This document shows positions 9,202-17,639 of a stretch of DNA of 44,192 nucleotides, piece by piece; positions within the stretch are counted from its first letter, which is position 1, and every line of letters starts with the position of its first letter. Source of the DNA: Thermoanaerobaculia bacterium (lineage in GTDB: Bacteria; Acidobacteriota; Thermoanaerobaculia; Multivoradales; Multivoraceae); NCBI GenBank assembly GCA_022826745.1, contig JAJDUI010000032.1, positions 1 to 44,192 of the forward strand, in the 5' to 3' direction. The position numbers and the translations under genes are program-made. The notes beneath the pieces were generated by a model. It was not told where the DNA came from and did no database searches. It saw only the letters and a program-made list of their open reading frames with translations.

Positions 9202-10587
9202 GTGGGCGTCGAGAGTTTTCGCAACATCTTCGCGATTCCGGATCTCCGGAATCGGGTGTTGTTCATGCTGGGCCTGCTGGCGGTCTACCGCATCGGCTGC
9301 ATCATTCCGACTCCGGGCATCGACCCCCTGGCCCTAAGCGAGTTCATGGAGCAGATGCAGGGGACGGTGCTGGGTTTCGTCAACACCTTCACCGGCGGCA
9401 GCCTGGGCCGTGTGGCGCTCTTCGCCCTCGGCATCATGCCCTACATCTCGGCGTCCATCATCCTGCAACTGTTGACCGTGGTCGTGCCCTATCTCGAGAA
9501 GCTCTCCAAGGAGGGCGAGATGGGCCGGCGCAAGATCACCCAGTACACCCGCTACGGGACCGTGGTCATCTCGATCATCCAGGGGACGACCATCGCGTTC
9601 TTCCTCGAGAACCTGACGTCGCCGGGAGGCGCGAACCTCGTCCTCAACCCCGGCCTCGGGTTCAAGTTCGTCACCGTACTCTCGCTGACGACCGGCTGTG
9701 CCTTCGTGATGTGGCTGGGCGAGCAGATCAGCGAACGGGGGATCGGGAACGGCATCTCGCTCATCATCTTCGCCGGCATCGTCGTCGGTCTGCCGGGCGC
9801 CGTGCTGGGCCTGTTCGGCCAGCTTCAGAGCGGCGCGATGTCCCTGCTCAAGATCCTGTTGCTGTCGGTCTTCATGCTCGTCGTCGTGGCCTTCATCGTC
9901 TACATGGAGAGGGCGCAACGGCGGATCCCCGTGCAGTACGCCAAGCGGATCGTCGGCCGCAGGCAGTACGGCGGACAGAGCACCTACCTTCCGCTGCGCG
10001 TGAACACGGGCGGCGTGATTCCGGTCATCTTCGCGAGTTCCGTGGTCACCGTGCCGGCGACGGTCGCCGGAATGATCCAGTACGAGCCGATCCAGCGGAT
10101 CTCGACCGCCATGCAGTGGGGACAGCCGGTCTACTACCTGTTCTACGTTGCGGCGATCATCTTCTTCTCGTACTTCTACGTTTCGATCATCTTCAACCCG
10201 AACGACCTTGCCGAGAACATGCGCAAGTACGGCGGGTTCATTCCGGGCATCCGCTCCGGCAGGCGGACCTCGGAGTACATCGACCGGGTGCTCACCCGCC
10301 TGACCCTGGTCGGTTCCCTCTACCTGGCGGGCGTGTCCGTGCTGCCCGAGTTCATGATCGCGGGCTTCAAGGTGGGGGGCATTCCGTTCGTCGGCTCGAC
10401 GCTGGACAACTACGCGCCGCTCTGGCTCACCGAAGGTATGGGGATCAACTTCTACTTCGGCGGCACGTCGCTCCTGATCGTGGTCAGCGTCGCGATGGAC
10501 ACGCTCCAGCAGATCGAGAGCCAGCTCGTGATGAGGAACTACGAGGGCTTCATGAAGCGGGGCCGGATCAAGGGACGCCGTGGCTGA
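9202..10587 (+). CDS. secY: Protein translocase subunit SecY
   Basis: 461 residues from GTG 9202 with ten predicted membrane helices. SecY forms the protein-conducting channel with SecE and SecG. Visible features are the N-terminal RNRVLFMLGLLAVYRIGCIIPTPGID helix 1 with the plug region after it, GIMPYISASIILQLL in helix 2, and cytoplasmic loops with ARRIPVQYAKR-like and the GFIPGIRSGRRTSEYIDRVLTR block that contacts SecA and the ribosome. The end overlaps the adk GTG start by 8 nt. It is part of the spc block, so translocon synthesis is tied to ribosome synthesis. Confidence 0.97.
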   Translation: MGVESFRNIFAIPDLRNRVLFMLGLLAVYRIGCIIPTPGIDPLALSEFMEQMQGTVLGFVNTFTGGSLGRVALFALGIMPYISASIILQLLTVVVPYLEKLSKEGEMGRRKITQYTRYGTVVISIIQGTTIAFFLENLTSPGGANLVLNPGLGFKFVTVLSLTTGCAFVMWLGEQISERGIGNGISLIIFAGIVVGLPGAVLGLFGQLQSGAMSLLKILLLSVFMLVVVAFIVYMERAQRRIPVQYAKRIVGRRQYGGQSTYLPLRVNTGGVIPVIFASSVVTVPATVAGMIQYEPIQRISTAMQWGQPVYYLFYVAAIIFFSYFYVSIIFNPNDLAENMRKYGGFIPGIRSGRRTSEYIDRVLTRLTLVGSLYLAGVSVLPEFMIAGFKVGGIPFVGSTLDNYAPLWLTEGMGINFYFGGTSLLIVVSVAMDTLQQIESQLVMRNYEGFMKRGRIKGRRG

Positions 10588-11152
10588 TTCCCTGCGCATC
10601 GTGCTGCTCGGAGCGCCGGGCTGCGGCAAGGGCACGCAGGCGGAGCGCTTGGCGGCGACGCTCGGCGTTCCCGCCATCTCGACCGGCGACATGTTGCGCG
10701 CGGCGGTCGCCGCCGGCAGCGAACTCGGTCGACGGGTCGAAGGCGTGATGGCCTCGGGCGCACTGGTCGACGACGATCTCATGGCCGAAGTGGTGCGGGC
10801 CCGGCTAGGCCAGACGGATGCGGCCGCGGGCTTCCTGCTCGACGGCTATCCGCGCACCGCGCCGCAGGCCGGAACGCTCGAGGAGATCCTCAACGGGAGC
10901 CAGATCGATCATGTCGTGACGATCGATGTGCCGGACGAGGAACTGGTCCAGCGCATCGTTCTCCGCGGCCGCGGCGCGGACGACCGGGAGGACGTCGTGC
11001 GCGAGCGGCTCCAGGTCTACGCGGCGCAGACCGAGCCCCTGATCGCTCACTACGAGGGGCTTGGCCTGCTGCGCCGGGTCAACGGCAACGTCCCGATCGA
11101 ACAGGTGACGGTGGCGATCGAGGCAGCGCTGGCCGGGACGGCGCGGGCCTGA
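10580..11152 (+). CDS. adk: Adenylate kinase (short form)
   Basis: 190 residues from GTG 10580, which overlaps secY by 8 nt. It catalyses ATP + AMP = 2 ADP. The P-loop GAPGCGKGT (about residues 10-18), the AMP-binding [20 protein letters not shown] and the [16 protein letters not shown] segment are visible. The LID region is short and has no Cys4 zinc site, so this is the short-type enzyme. The usual neighbour map (methionine aminopeptidase) is missing; infA follows instead. Confidence 0.96.
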   Translation: MADSLRIVLLGAPGCGKGTQAERLAATLGVPAISTGDMLRAAVAAGSELGRRVEGVMASGALVDDDLMAEVVRARLGQTDAAAGFLLDGYPRTAPQAGTLEEILNGSQIDHVVTIDVPDEELVQRIVLRGRGADDREDVVRERLQVYAAQTEPLIAHYEGLGLLRRVNGNVPIEQVTVAIEAALAGTARA

Positions 11153-11158
11153 CGGAAG

Positions 11159-11200
11159 TAGAATCGAGAGTTGGCGGAGAAAGAAGGGAACGCGGAGTGA
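11159..11200 (+). promoter_or_regulatory. Possible -10 box and leaderless mini-ORF before infA
   Basis: TAGAAT at 11159-11164 is followed 6 nt later by TTG 11171. That TTG opens a nine-codon frame reading MAEKEGNAE and stops at TGA 11198-11200. The stop overlaps the infA start GTG 11197 as GTGA. The segment GCGGAG-AAGAAGG occurs twice (from 11174 and from 11192, offset 18-19 nt), so the mini-ORF looks like a duplicated infA start. No convincing -35 was found. An internal promoter plus coupling is possible but unproven. Confidence 0.3.
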
Positions 11201-11418
11201 AGAAGGAAGAGGCGATTGAAGTCGAGGCCACGGTCATGGAGACGCTGCCGAACGCGGTCTTCAAGGTCGAGCTGGACAACAAGCATCAGGCCCTGGCCCA
11301 TATCTCGGGCAAGATGCGCAAGCACTTCATCCGCATTCTTCCGGGAGACCGTGTGCTGGTCGAGCTCTCTCCCTACGATCCAGGTCGCGGCCGGATCGTC
11401 TACAGGCTGAGAACCTGA
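11197..11418 (+). CDS. infA: Translation initiation factor IF-1
   Basis: 73 residues from GTG 11197, the normal size. IF-1 is an OB-fold protein that occupies the A site of the 30S subunit during initiation. The sequence [60 protein letters not shown] is unmistakable. It lies between adk and rpmJ. A nine-codon mini-ORF ends on its start codon, and a -10-like TAGAAT lies just before that, so it may have its own promoter inside the operon. Confidence 0.96.
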   Translation: MKKEEAIEVEATVMETLPNAVFKVELDNKHQALAHISGKMRKHFIRILPGDRVLVELSPYDPGRGRIVYRLRT

Positions 11419-11449
11419 CGGCCGGGTCGGCAGCCAGAGGAGGTTCATC

Positions 11450-11563
11450 ATGAAGGTGCGAGCGTCAGTCAAGAGGATGTGCGTCAAGTGCAAGGTGGTC
11501 AGGCGTCGCGGCGTGGTCCGCGTCATCTGTGAGAACCCCAAGCACAAGCAGCGGCAGGGCTGA
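11450..11563 (+). CDS. rpmJ: 50S ribosomal protein L36 (zinc-binding form)
   Basis: 37 residues from ATG 11450, after AGAGGAGG. The protein starts [15 protein letters not shown] and ends HKQRQG. Four zinc ligands are in place: Cys11, Cys14, Cys27 and His32, so this is the C+ paralogue type that needs zinc. L36 is the smallest 50S protein and lies near the base of the stalk. It sits between infA and rpsM, its usual position. Confidence 0.96.
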   Translation: MKVRASVKRMCVKCKVVRRRGVVRVICENPKHKQRQG

Positions 11564-11584
11564 AGAGGACCAGGAGAGTTCGTT

Positions 11585-11965
11585 ATGGCGAGAATCGCGG
11601 GGATCGATCTACCGCAGAACAAGCAGGTCGGCATCGGCCTGACCTACATCTACGGCATCGGGCGCTCCCGGGCTCAGGTGCTCCTGAACGAGGCCGGCGT
11701 CGAAGCGACGGTCAAGGTCAAGGATCTGACCGAAGACGAGACCGGGCGCATTCGTCAGGTCGTTCAGGACGCCGGAGCGGTCGAGGGCGACCTGCGCAAG
11801 GAAGTCACCCAGAGCATCAAGCGGTTGATGGAGATCGGCAGCTACCGGGGGGTCAGGCACCGCAAGAGCCTGCCCGTTCGAGGCCAGCGTACGCACACCA
11901 ACGCGCGCACGCGCAAGGGACCGCGCCGGGCTACCGTCGCGGGCAAGAAGAAGGCCACGAAGTAA
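11585..11965 (+). CDS. rpsM: 30S ribosomal protein S13
   Basis: 126 residues. S13 is at the top of the 30S head and forms bridges with L5 and 23S rRNA. It starts [30 protein letters not shown], has the helix-turn-helix-like centre, and ends with the [28 protein letters not shown] motif and a lysine-rich tail. An AGGAGAG Shine-Dalgarno precedes the ATG. It begins the alpha-operon part of the cluster. Confidence 0.97.
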   Translation: MARIAGIDLPQNKQVGIGLTYIYGIGRSRAQVLLNEAGVEATVKVKDLTEDETGRIRQVVQDAGAVEGDLRKEVTQSIKRLMEIGSYRGVRHRKSLPVRGQRTHTNARTRKGPRRATVAGKKKATK

Positions 11966-11986
11966 AGGGGAAGGGGACAAGGACAG

Positions 11987-12361
11987 ATGGCAAAGGCGAG
12001 GAAGGAGAAGCGCGTCGTGCCCCACGCGGTGGCGCATGTCAACGCGACCTTCAACAACACCCTGGTTTGCATCACGGATCCGGACGGCAACGTCCTGACC
12101 TGGTCGTCGTCGGGCCGCAACGGCTTCAAGGGATCGCGCAAGGGAACGCCCTTCGCGGCTCAGGTGGCCGCCCAGGCGGTCGGCTACCAGGCCAAGGACA
12201 TGGGCGTGCGGACGGTCGACGTGCTGGTCAAGGGACCGGGCGGCGGCCGGGAGTCCGCGGTCCGGGCGTTGCAGGCGACCGGCATCAGCATCCGGTCGAT
12301 CCGTGACGTCACGCCGATTCCGCACAACGGCTGCCGTCCCCGCAAGCGGCGCCGGGTCTGA
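11987..12361 (+). CDS. rpsK: 30S ribosomal protein S11
   Basis: 124 residues. S11 forms part of the 30S platform next to the Shine-Dalgarno helix. [44 protein letters not shown] and the C-terminal [23 protein letters not shown] are the S11 signatures. The gene that often follows, rpsD for S4, is not present. The 79 nt to rpoA hold no coding sequence that I recognise. Confidence 0.97.
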   Translation: MAKARKEKRVVPHAVAHVNATFNNTLVCITDPDGNVLTWSSSGRNGFKGSRKGTPFAAQVAAQAVGYQAKDMGVRTVDVLVKGPGGGRESAVRALQATGISIRSIRDVTPIPHNGCRPRKRRRV

Positions 12362-12440
12362 ACCCGGTTCCGCCCCCGCATCGCTAGCGAGAAACCAACG
12401 TTTCCAACCTGGAACGCAATCGAGATAGGTAGGAGTGAAC

Positions 12441-13427
12441 ATGCTCTGGAAGGGATTCCAACGCCCCAAGCGCGTCGAAATCGACACTGAGACCCTGACC
12501 GACAGCTACGGGAAGTTCTCGGCCCAGCCGTTCGAACGCGGTTTCGGCGCGACGGTCGGCAATGCGCTGCGCCGCAGTCTGCTGTCAGCGATCGAAGGCG
12601 CAGCGATCACCGCGGTGCGCATCGATGGCGCGCTGCACGAGTTCTCGTCGCTCGAGGGGGTCGTCGAAGACGTCACCGACATCATCCTCAACCTGAAGCA
12701 GGTGCCGCTGCGGTCTCTCGACGGTGCGACCAGCGTGATCTCCCTCGATGTCACGGGTCCGCGAGAGGTCGCCGCCGGCGACTTCGACACCGCTGCCAGT
12801 GTCGAGATCCGGGATGCGGCCAGCAAGGTGGCCACGCTCAACGAACGGGGCCGCCTCCGTCTCGAGGCGCAGGTCAGGAACGGCCGTGGCTATGTCAGCG
12901 CGGACCGCAACCTCGAACCGTCGATGGGCATCGGCTGGATTCCGCTCGACTCAGTGCACAGCCCGGTGAAGCGCGTGAACTACCGCGTGGAAGCGGCCCG
13001 ACTCGGTCGTACCACCGACTACGAGCGGCTGATCGTGGAAGTCTGGACCGATGGCACAGTGACGCCGGAAGAGGCGATGTCGCGCGCCGGCACGTTGCTG
13101 CGCGAGCACCTGACGATCTTCATCAATGCGGAGGAGAGCCTGATCGCGGGCACCGTAGCCGAAGAGGAGATCGACGGCGGCGACCTGGGCGTTCTGCTCC
13201 ACAAGGCGATCGACGACCTGAACCTGAGCGTCCGATCGGCGAACTGCCTGCGAAACGCGAACATCAACACGGTCGGCGACCTGGTGGTGCGAAGCGAAAA
13301 GGAGATGCTCGAGACAAAGAACTTCGGGCGCAAGTCACTCGAGGAGATCCAGGAGGTTCTCGACAAGATGGGTTTGTCCTTCGGCATGGAGGTTCCCGAG
13401 AACGCGGAGAGCGGAGTGCAGGCCTAG
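12441..13427 (+). CDS. rpoA: RNA polymerase alpha subunit
   Basis: 328 residues from ATG 12441, which lies 5 nt after AGGAG (12431-12435). The GTG at 12435 overlaps the Shine-Dalgarno itself and is disfavoured. Alpha dimerises to seed polymerase assembly, and its C-terminal domain binds UP elements and activators. The N-terminal domain shows [29 protein letters not shown] and [14 protein letters not shown]. After a linker, the alpha-CTD shows [45 protein letters not shown]. Genes on both sides are ribosomal, as usual. Confidence 0.97.
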   Translation: MLWKGFQRPKRVEIDTETLTDSYGKFSAQPFERGFGATVGNALRRSLLSAIEGAAITAVRIDGALHEFSSLEGVVEDVTDIILNLKQVPLRSLDGATSVISLDVTGPREVAAGDFDTAASVEIRDAASKVATLNERGRLRLEAQVRNGRGYVSADRNLEPSMGIGWIPLDSVHSPVKRVNYRVEAARLGRTTDYERLIVEVWTDGTVTPEEAMSRAGTLLREHLTIFINAEESLIAGTVAEEEIDGGDLGVLLHKAIDDLNLSVRSANCLRNANINTVGDLVVRSEKEMLETKNFGRKSLEEIQEVLDKMGLSFGMEVPENAESGVQA

Positions 13428-13471
13428 CGGCCCGCTGGACCGTTCTCGAGCTCTCCCGGGAAGGAGCGAAG

Positions 13472-13834
13472 ATGCGTCACGGAGTTGGCTACAAGAAACT
13501 CGGCCGGACGACGGCCCACCGCCGGGCGATGTTCCGCAACCAGCTCGCGTCGCTGGTCGTGCACGGCCGCATCCAGACGACCCTGGCCAAGGCCAAGGCG
13601 CTGCGGCCGGTCGCCGAGAAGATGATCACCCGCGGCCGCGAGGACACCGTTCACGCCCGCCGCCTCGTCCGCCGCTGGCTACCCAACCGCGACCACGTCA
13701 AGAAGCTCTTCGACGAGATCGCCCCGCGCTACGCCGACCGCCCCGGCGGCTACCTCCGCATCACCAAGCTCGGCCCCCGCAAGGGCGACGCCGCCGAGCT
13801 CGCCGTCATCGAGTTCGTCGACACCGACGAGTAG
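13472..13834 (+). CDS. rplQ: 50S ribosomal protein L17
   Basis: 120 residues after AAGGAG. The start [46 protein letters not shown] is the L17 signature; [25 protein letters not shown] follows near the end. L17 binds 23S rRNA domain III near the tunnel exit. It is the last gene of the ribosomal block. No T-rich terminator follows; a large inverted-repeat element lies 57 nt downstream and could end transcription. Confidence 0.97.
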   Translation: MRHGVGYKKLGRTTAHRRAMFRNQLASLVVHGRIQTTLAKAKALRPVAEKMITRGREDTVHARRLVRRWLPNRDHVKKLFDEIAPRYADRPGGYLRITKLGPRKGDAAELAVIEFVDTDE

Positions 13835-13891
13835 TTGCCGCGCCGCGCTGCGCCGGAGTTCTGCCCGACGCGGTTCAACCTCCAGCCCGCT

Positions 13892-14049
13892 GGGGTCCGG
13901 GGAGGGGCTCCCAGGGGGCTGGAGCCAAGCGACTGCCGGAGACCTTCCCTCCAGGACGCCCTTCCGGAGCGCCGGCGACCGAAGCGAGCGCAGAACCCTC
14001 CTCCACAAAGAGAGCGCGAGCGTCCCCTGGGAGCCCCTCCCCGGACCCC
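13892..14049. repeat. 158-bp inverted-repeat element, copy 1 (MITE/REPIN-like)
   Basis: The arms 13892-13917 and 14024-14049 are perfect 26-bp inverted repeats (left arm begins GGGGTCCGGGGAGGGG, right arm ends CCTCCCCGGACCCC). They enclose 106 bp with no plausible gene. The element lies between the convergent rplQ and EF-G-like genes. Copy 2 lies at 43775-43945. Read in reverse complement, the interior of this copy matches copy 2 at 46 of the first 60 positions without gaps (from ACGCTC to GCGCTCCGG). So it is a repeat family and not a chance palindrome. The transcript could also act as a bidirectional terminator. Confidence 0.85.
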
Positions 14050-14055
14050 GGCAGG

Positions 14056-14084
14056 CGGGTGCGTCCGACCCGCGCCTCCGGCGC
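14056..14084. repeat. Two small hairpins flanking repeat copy 1
   Basis: Seven bases after the 158-bp element come CGGGT-N7-ACCCG (14056-14072) and GCGCC-TCC-GGCGC (14072-14084). The same order, a GGGTGCG...ACCCGC hairpin then a GCC-rich hairpin, follows repeat copy 2 on the same strand, which suggests these modules belong to the repeat or travel with it. Stems here are only 5 bp. Confidence 0.45.
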
Positions 14085-14090
14085 CTGCGG

Positions 14091-16187
14091 CTAGTCCTCT
14101 TCTTCCGCCCGCTTCGCTTCGGCGATGATCTTCTCCTGGATCTGGCGGGGGACTTCTTCGTAGTGGGAGAAGGCCATCGTGAAGCTGGAGCGGCCCTGGG
14201 TCATCGAGCGGAGGGCGGGGGCGTACGTGAGCATCTCGGCCATCGGGACGGTGGCCTTGACGACCTGGGCGTTGCCCTTGGCTTCCATGCCCTGGGGACG
14301 ACCGCGGCGGGAGGAGAGGTCGCTCATGATGTCGCCCATGAAGTCCTCGGTCGTGTTGATGTCGACCTTCATGACCGGTTCGAGGAGGGTCGGCAACGCC
14401 TTTGCCATCGCGTCCTTGAAGGCGAGTGAGCCGGCGACCTTGAAGGCCATCTCCGAGGAGTCGACGTCGTGGTACTTGCCGTCCTGGAGGCGGACCCGGA
14501 AGTTGCCGACAGGGTAGCCGGCCAGATAGCCGCGGCCTGCCGCTTCGAGCAGGCCCTTCTCGACGGCCGGGCGGTAGTTCTGGGGAATCGAGCCGCCGAA
14601 GATCTCGTCGACGAACTCGTACTCCTCTGCGGTGGCGACGGGTTCCATCGTGATCGTGCAGTCCGCGAACTGGCCGCGACCGCCGCTCTGCTTCTTGTGC
14701 CGGCCGTGGCCGATGGCGGTTCTCCTGATCGTCTCCCGGTAGGGCACCTTCGGCGGGTGCAGGATGACCTCGACCTTCGACCGGCTCTTCAGCTTGGACA
14801 CCGCGATCTCGACGTGGAGCTGGCCGGCGCCGGAGAGCAGGAACTCCCCGGTCTGCGGGTCGCGGCCGGCGCGGAGGCTGGGATCTTCCTCGACCAGGCG
14901 GGACACCGCCTCGCCGATCTTCTCCTCGTCGCCCTTGGTCTTCGGCTCGATCGCGAACGAGATGGCGGCGACCGGGGGCGAGGGGAAGTCGAGCTTGATC
15001 GGCCGCTCGCGGCTCGTGATCGAGTCGCCGGTCGCGCTCGACTTCAGCTTGGCGACGCCGCCGATGTCGCCCTCGACGAGTCGAGGGACGTCCTCGCCGT
15101 TCTTGCCCTGCATGTGCATCAGGTGGCCGACCCGCTCCGCCTCCTCGCGCCCCGCGTTCCAGTAGACCGTGTCGGAACCCATGTCGCCGGCGGCAACGCG
15201 AAGAAGGGAGATGCGGCCGGTGAAGGGATCGTTCAACGTCTTGAAGAGGATCGCGCTCACCGGTGCGCCGTCGCCTCGATCCAGCTCCACCGGCTCGCCG
15301 CCGAGATCGGCCGCCGGGATCGGCGGCGCGTCCACCGGCGAGGGCAGGAGCTGGACCACCGTGTCGAGCAGTGCGGAGTTGCCGACGCCGTGGCCGCCGG
15401 ACGACATGGTCACCGGAAACAGGGCGCGGGACCTGATCGCGGCCTTGAGCCCCTGGATCAACTGCTCCTGGGACAGGTCGCCGTTCTCGAAGTAGGCCTC
15501 CATCAACTCGTCGTCGCTCTCCGCGACCGCTTCGGTCAGCTTGTTGCGCCACTCGTCGATCTCGTCCGCGAGTTCCGCCGGCGGCTCGGACGCCTGGCTC
15601 CGGCCGGCGCCGTCCCGGTCGTACATGTGCGCCTTGCGGCTCAGCAGGTCGACGACGCCGGCGAAATCCTTGCCGGCGCCGATCGGGATCTGGACGGGCA
15701 GGGCCATGCGGTCGAAGCTCTCCTGGAGTTCCGCGATGCAGCCGGCGAAGTCGATGTTGTCGCGGTCCATCTTCGTCAGGTGGAACATCACCGGCTGCTC
15801 CATCTCGCCGGCGATCTCCCAGGCCTTTTCGGCCATGACCTGGGTCGGCGAGGCGGCGTTCACGCACAGGAGGGCGGCGTCCGCGGCGCGCATTCCGGAA
15901 CTGCTCTCGTGGACGAAGATGCCGGAACCGGGGCAGTCGATCAGGTTGACCTTGTAGTGCGCGGCGCCGTCGGACCAGGGGGTGTAGCAGACGGCGAGAC
16001 CGATCGAGATGCCGCGCCGGACTTCTTCATCGTCGAAGTCGGTCACCGTGTTCCCGTCTTCCACCCTGTTCTGCCGGTTGAAGACGCCGCCGGTGTAGAG
16101 GAGGCCGGCGAGCAGTGTCGTCTTGCCGCTGTCGTTGTGTCCGACGACGGCGAGGTTGCGTATTTGTTCCGAGTTCTCGAGTTGCAT
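14091..16187 (-). CDS. Elongation factor G-like GTPase (EF-G type 2)
   Basis: 698 residues from ATG 16187, which lies 5 nt after GGGAG; an earlier in-frame GTG at 16232 is less likely. The full EF-G domain order is present. The G domain has a P-loop GHNDSGKTT (16-24), the switch I region RRGISIGL where canonical EF-G has ERGITI, DCPG (84-87) and TKMD. Domains II and III follow, then domain IV with [19 protein letters not shown] and domain V. The altered switch I and G4 (TKMD for NKxD) place it in the FusA2-type group of EF-G-like proteins, not the main translocase, which is expected beside tuf outside the window. Its exact role is unknown; ribosome binding with GTP hydrolysis is a reasonable inference. 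Confidence 0.88.
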   Translation of the reverse strand: MQLENSEQIRNLAVVGHNDSGKTTLLAGLLYTGGVFNRQNRVEDGNTVTDFDDEEVRRGISIGLAVCYTPWSDGAAHYKVNLIDCPGSGIFVHESSSGMRAADAALLCVNAASPTQVMAEKAWEIAGEMEQPVMFHLTKMDRDNIDFAGCIAELQESFDRMALPVQIPIGAGKDFAGVVDLLSRKAHMYDRDGAGRSQASEPPAELADEIDEWRNKLTEAVAESDDELMEAYFENGDLSQEQLIQGLKAAIRSRALFPVTMSSGGHGVGNSALLDTVVQLLPSPVDAPPIPAADLGGEPVELDRGDGAPVSAILFKTLNDPFTGRISLLRVAAGDMGSDTVYWNAGREEAERVGHLMHMQGKNGEDVPRLVEGDIGGVAKLKSSATGDSITSRERPIKLDFPSPPVAAISFAIEPKTKGDEEKIGEAVSRLVEEDPSLRAGRDPQTGEFLLSGAGQLHVEIAVSKLKSRSKVEVILHPPKVPYRETIRRTAIGHGRHKKQSGGRGQFADCTITMEPVATAEEYEFVDEIFGGSIPQNYRPAVEKGLLEAAGRGYLAGYPVGNFRVRLQDGKYHDVDSSEMAFKVAGSLAFKDAMAKALPTLLEPVMKVDINTTEDFMGDIMSDLSSRRGRPQGMEAKGNAQVVKATVPMAEMLTYAPALRSMTQGRSSFTMAFSHYEEVPRQIQEKIIAEAKRAEEED

Positions 16188-16253
16188 CGACGCTCCCGTC
16201 GCAGGCGTGGAAACAGCCGCAGAAGATACCACGCGCGCGGCGTTCTTCGGCGC

Positions 16254-17639
16254 TCAGCCGGCCGCTTGCACCTCGGTCGTTCCGAGGCTTTCGAGCTGCG
16301 GCAGGAGCTCGTCGGCGGGACCGACGGCAGTGATCGTCAGGCCTTCAGGAAGCAGGTGGCGGCGGCAGACCTGGAGGACATCTTCCGCCGAGGTCGCGCG
16401 CACACGTTCGGGCCAGCGGTCGTACTCGTCGCGGTCGAGGTCGAAGACGGCGAGCGTCTGAAGGCGGGAGGAGAGACCCTGAATCGTCTGCAGCGTGTAG
16501 GGGAAGACGCCGACCATGTAGTTGCGGGCGTCGTCGAGTTCCGCCCCGCCTGGCGGTTCGGCGCACATCCGCTCCACTTCCTCGACGGTCTTCCGGCAGG
16601 CGGCGCCCGCGACTTCGTTGGCCACCGCGGTCGAGATGACGAAGGGACCGGGGCCGCGCCGGAAGGCGAACGCGCTCGAGACCCCGTAGGTGTAGCCGTG
16701 CTTTTCCCGGAGCGTGAGGTTCAGGCGGCTCATGAACTTGCCCCCGAGGATGGAGTTCGCCACCTGGAGCCGGACGCGGTCGGGGTGACGTCGTCCTGCG
16801 CCGGAATGACCGATCCGCAGTTCGGTCTGGGCGGCGCCTGGCCGGTCGACGACCACGACGCGGCGCCCCGATGGCGAGGCAGGCTCGGGTTCGAGGCTCT
16901 CCGTGGCGGCGTCGAAATGGCGGCCGTGGGCCCGGAGCTGCGGCTCGACCGTGTCCTCGATCGCCCGGCGTACGCTGCCGCGCCCGAGATCGCCGACGGC
17001 GATCAGGTGGCACGAGCCCGCTGCGAGGGCCCGCCCGTGGAACAAGGCGATGTCCTCGCGGGTGATCGCCTCGGTCGTGTTCCGGTCGCCGATCGTCGGG
17101 TGGGCGTAGGGCGTGTCGCCGTAGACGGCGCGGGCAAAGGCGAGTCTGGCCTGCGCGGCGGGATCGCTGCGACGCCGCTCGATCTCGGCGAGGCGCCGTC
17201 GCCGCCGGCGCTCGACCTCTTCGTCCAGGAAGGCCGGTTCCGAGGCGGCTTCGGCGACGAGTTCCAGGCCGGCCGCGACATCTTCGAGGCCGATCGTGGT
17301 GCCGACGGCCGCGTTCTCCCAGCCGCAGGAGGTCGCGATGGTGGTGCCGAGGTCCTCCGCGGCGGCGGCGAACTCGAGGGCGTCCCGGTGCTTCGTGCCG
17401 GCGCCGCGAAGCCCCGCCGTGAACGAAGCGAGGCCGGCGCGGTCGGGAGTGTCGAGTTCGCTGCCGCCGGGCATGAGCAACACGACGGTGACCAGGCCGC
17501 AGCCCGCAACGTCGAGGGTCCACAGGCGGGCGCCGGATTCGAGCTTCTCGACCTCGAAGTTCGGGAAGGAGCAGCTCCGGCTGGGGCCGGGAACCGGGGG
17601 CCGGCCACGGTCGAGCGCGGGTTGCCCGTTCGCGGTCAC
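16254..17639 (-). CDS. M16 family peptidase-like subunit (no zinc motif)
   Basis: 461 residues from GTG 17639, which overlaps the stop of the upstream M16 gene as GTGA. It has the M16 double-domain layout but no HxxEH zinc motif. The C-terminal half keeps the substrate-binding pattern LREKHGYTYGVSSAFAF. This is the usual non-catalytic partner, as in the mitochondrial processing peptidase alpha subunit and paired bacterial M16 proteins. It probably forms a heterodimer with the product of the preceding gene. No clear signal peptide is visible. An EF-G-like gene follows 66 nt downstream on the same strand, with its own Shine-Dalgarno. Confidence 0.88.
   Translation of the reverse strand: MTANGQPALDRGRPPVPGPSRSCSFPNFEVEKLESGARLWTLDVAGCGLVTVVLLMPGGSELDTPDRAGLASFTAGLRGAGTKHRDALEFAAAAEDLGTTIATSCGWENAAVGTTIGLEDVAAGLELVAEAASEPAFLDEEVERRRRRRLAEIERRRSDPAAQARLAFARAVYGDTPYAHPTIGDRNTTEAITREDIALFHGRALAAGSCHLIAVGDLGRGSVRRAIEDTVEPQLRAHGRHFDAATESLEPEPASPSGRRVVVVDRPGAAQTELRIGHSGAGRRHPDRVRLQVANSILGGKFMSRLNLTLREKHGYTYGVSSAFAFRRGPGPFVISTAVANEVAGAACRKTVEEVERMCAEPPGGAELDDARNYMVGVFPYTLQTIQGLSSRLQTLAVFDLDRDEYDRWPERVRATSAEDVLQVCRRHLLPEGLTITAVGPADELLPQLESLGTTEVQAAG

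Noticed and set aside
13835..14128. 97-codon open frame between rplQ and the EF-G-like gene
   Set aside because: It runs through repeat copy 1 and into the end of the EF-G-like gene, and its composition is that of the repeat.
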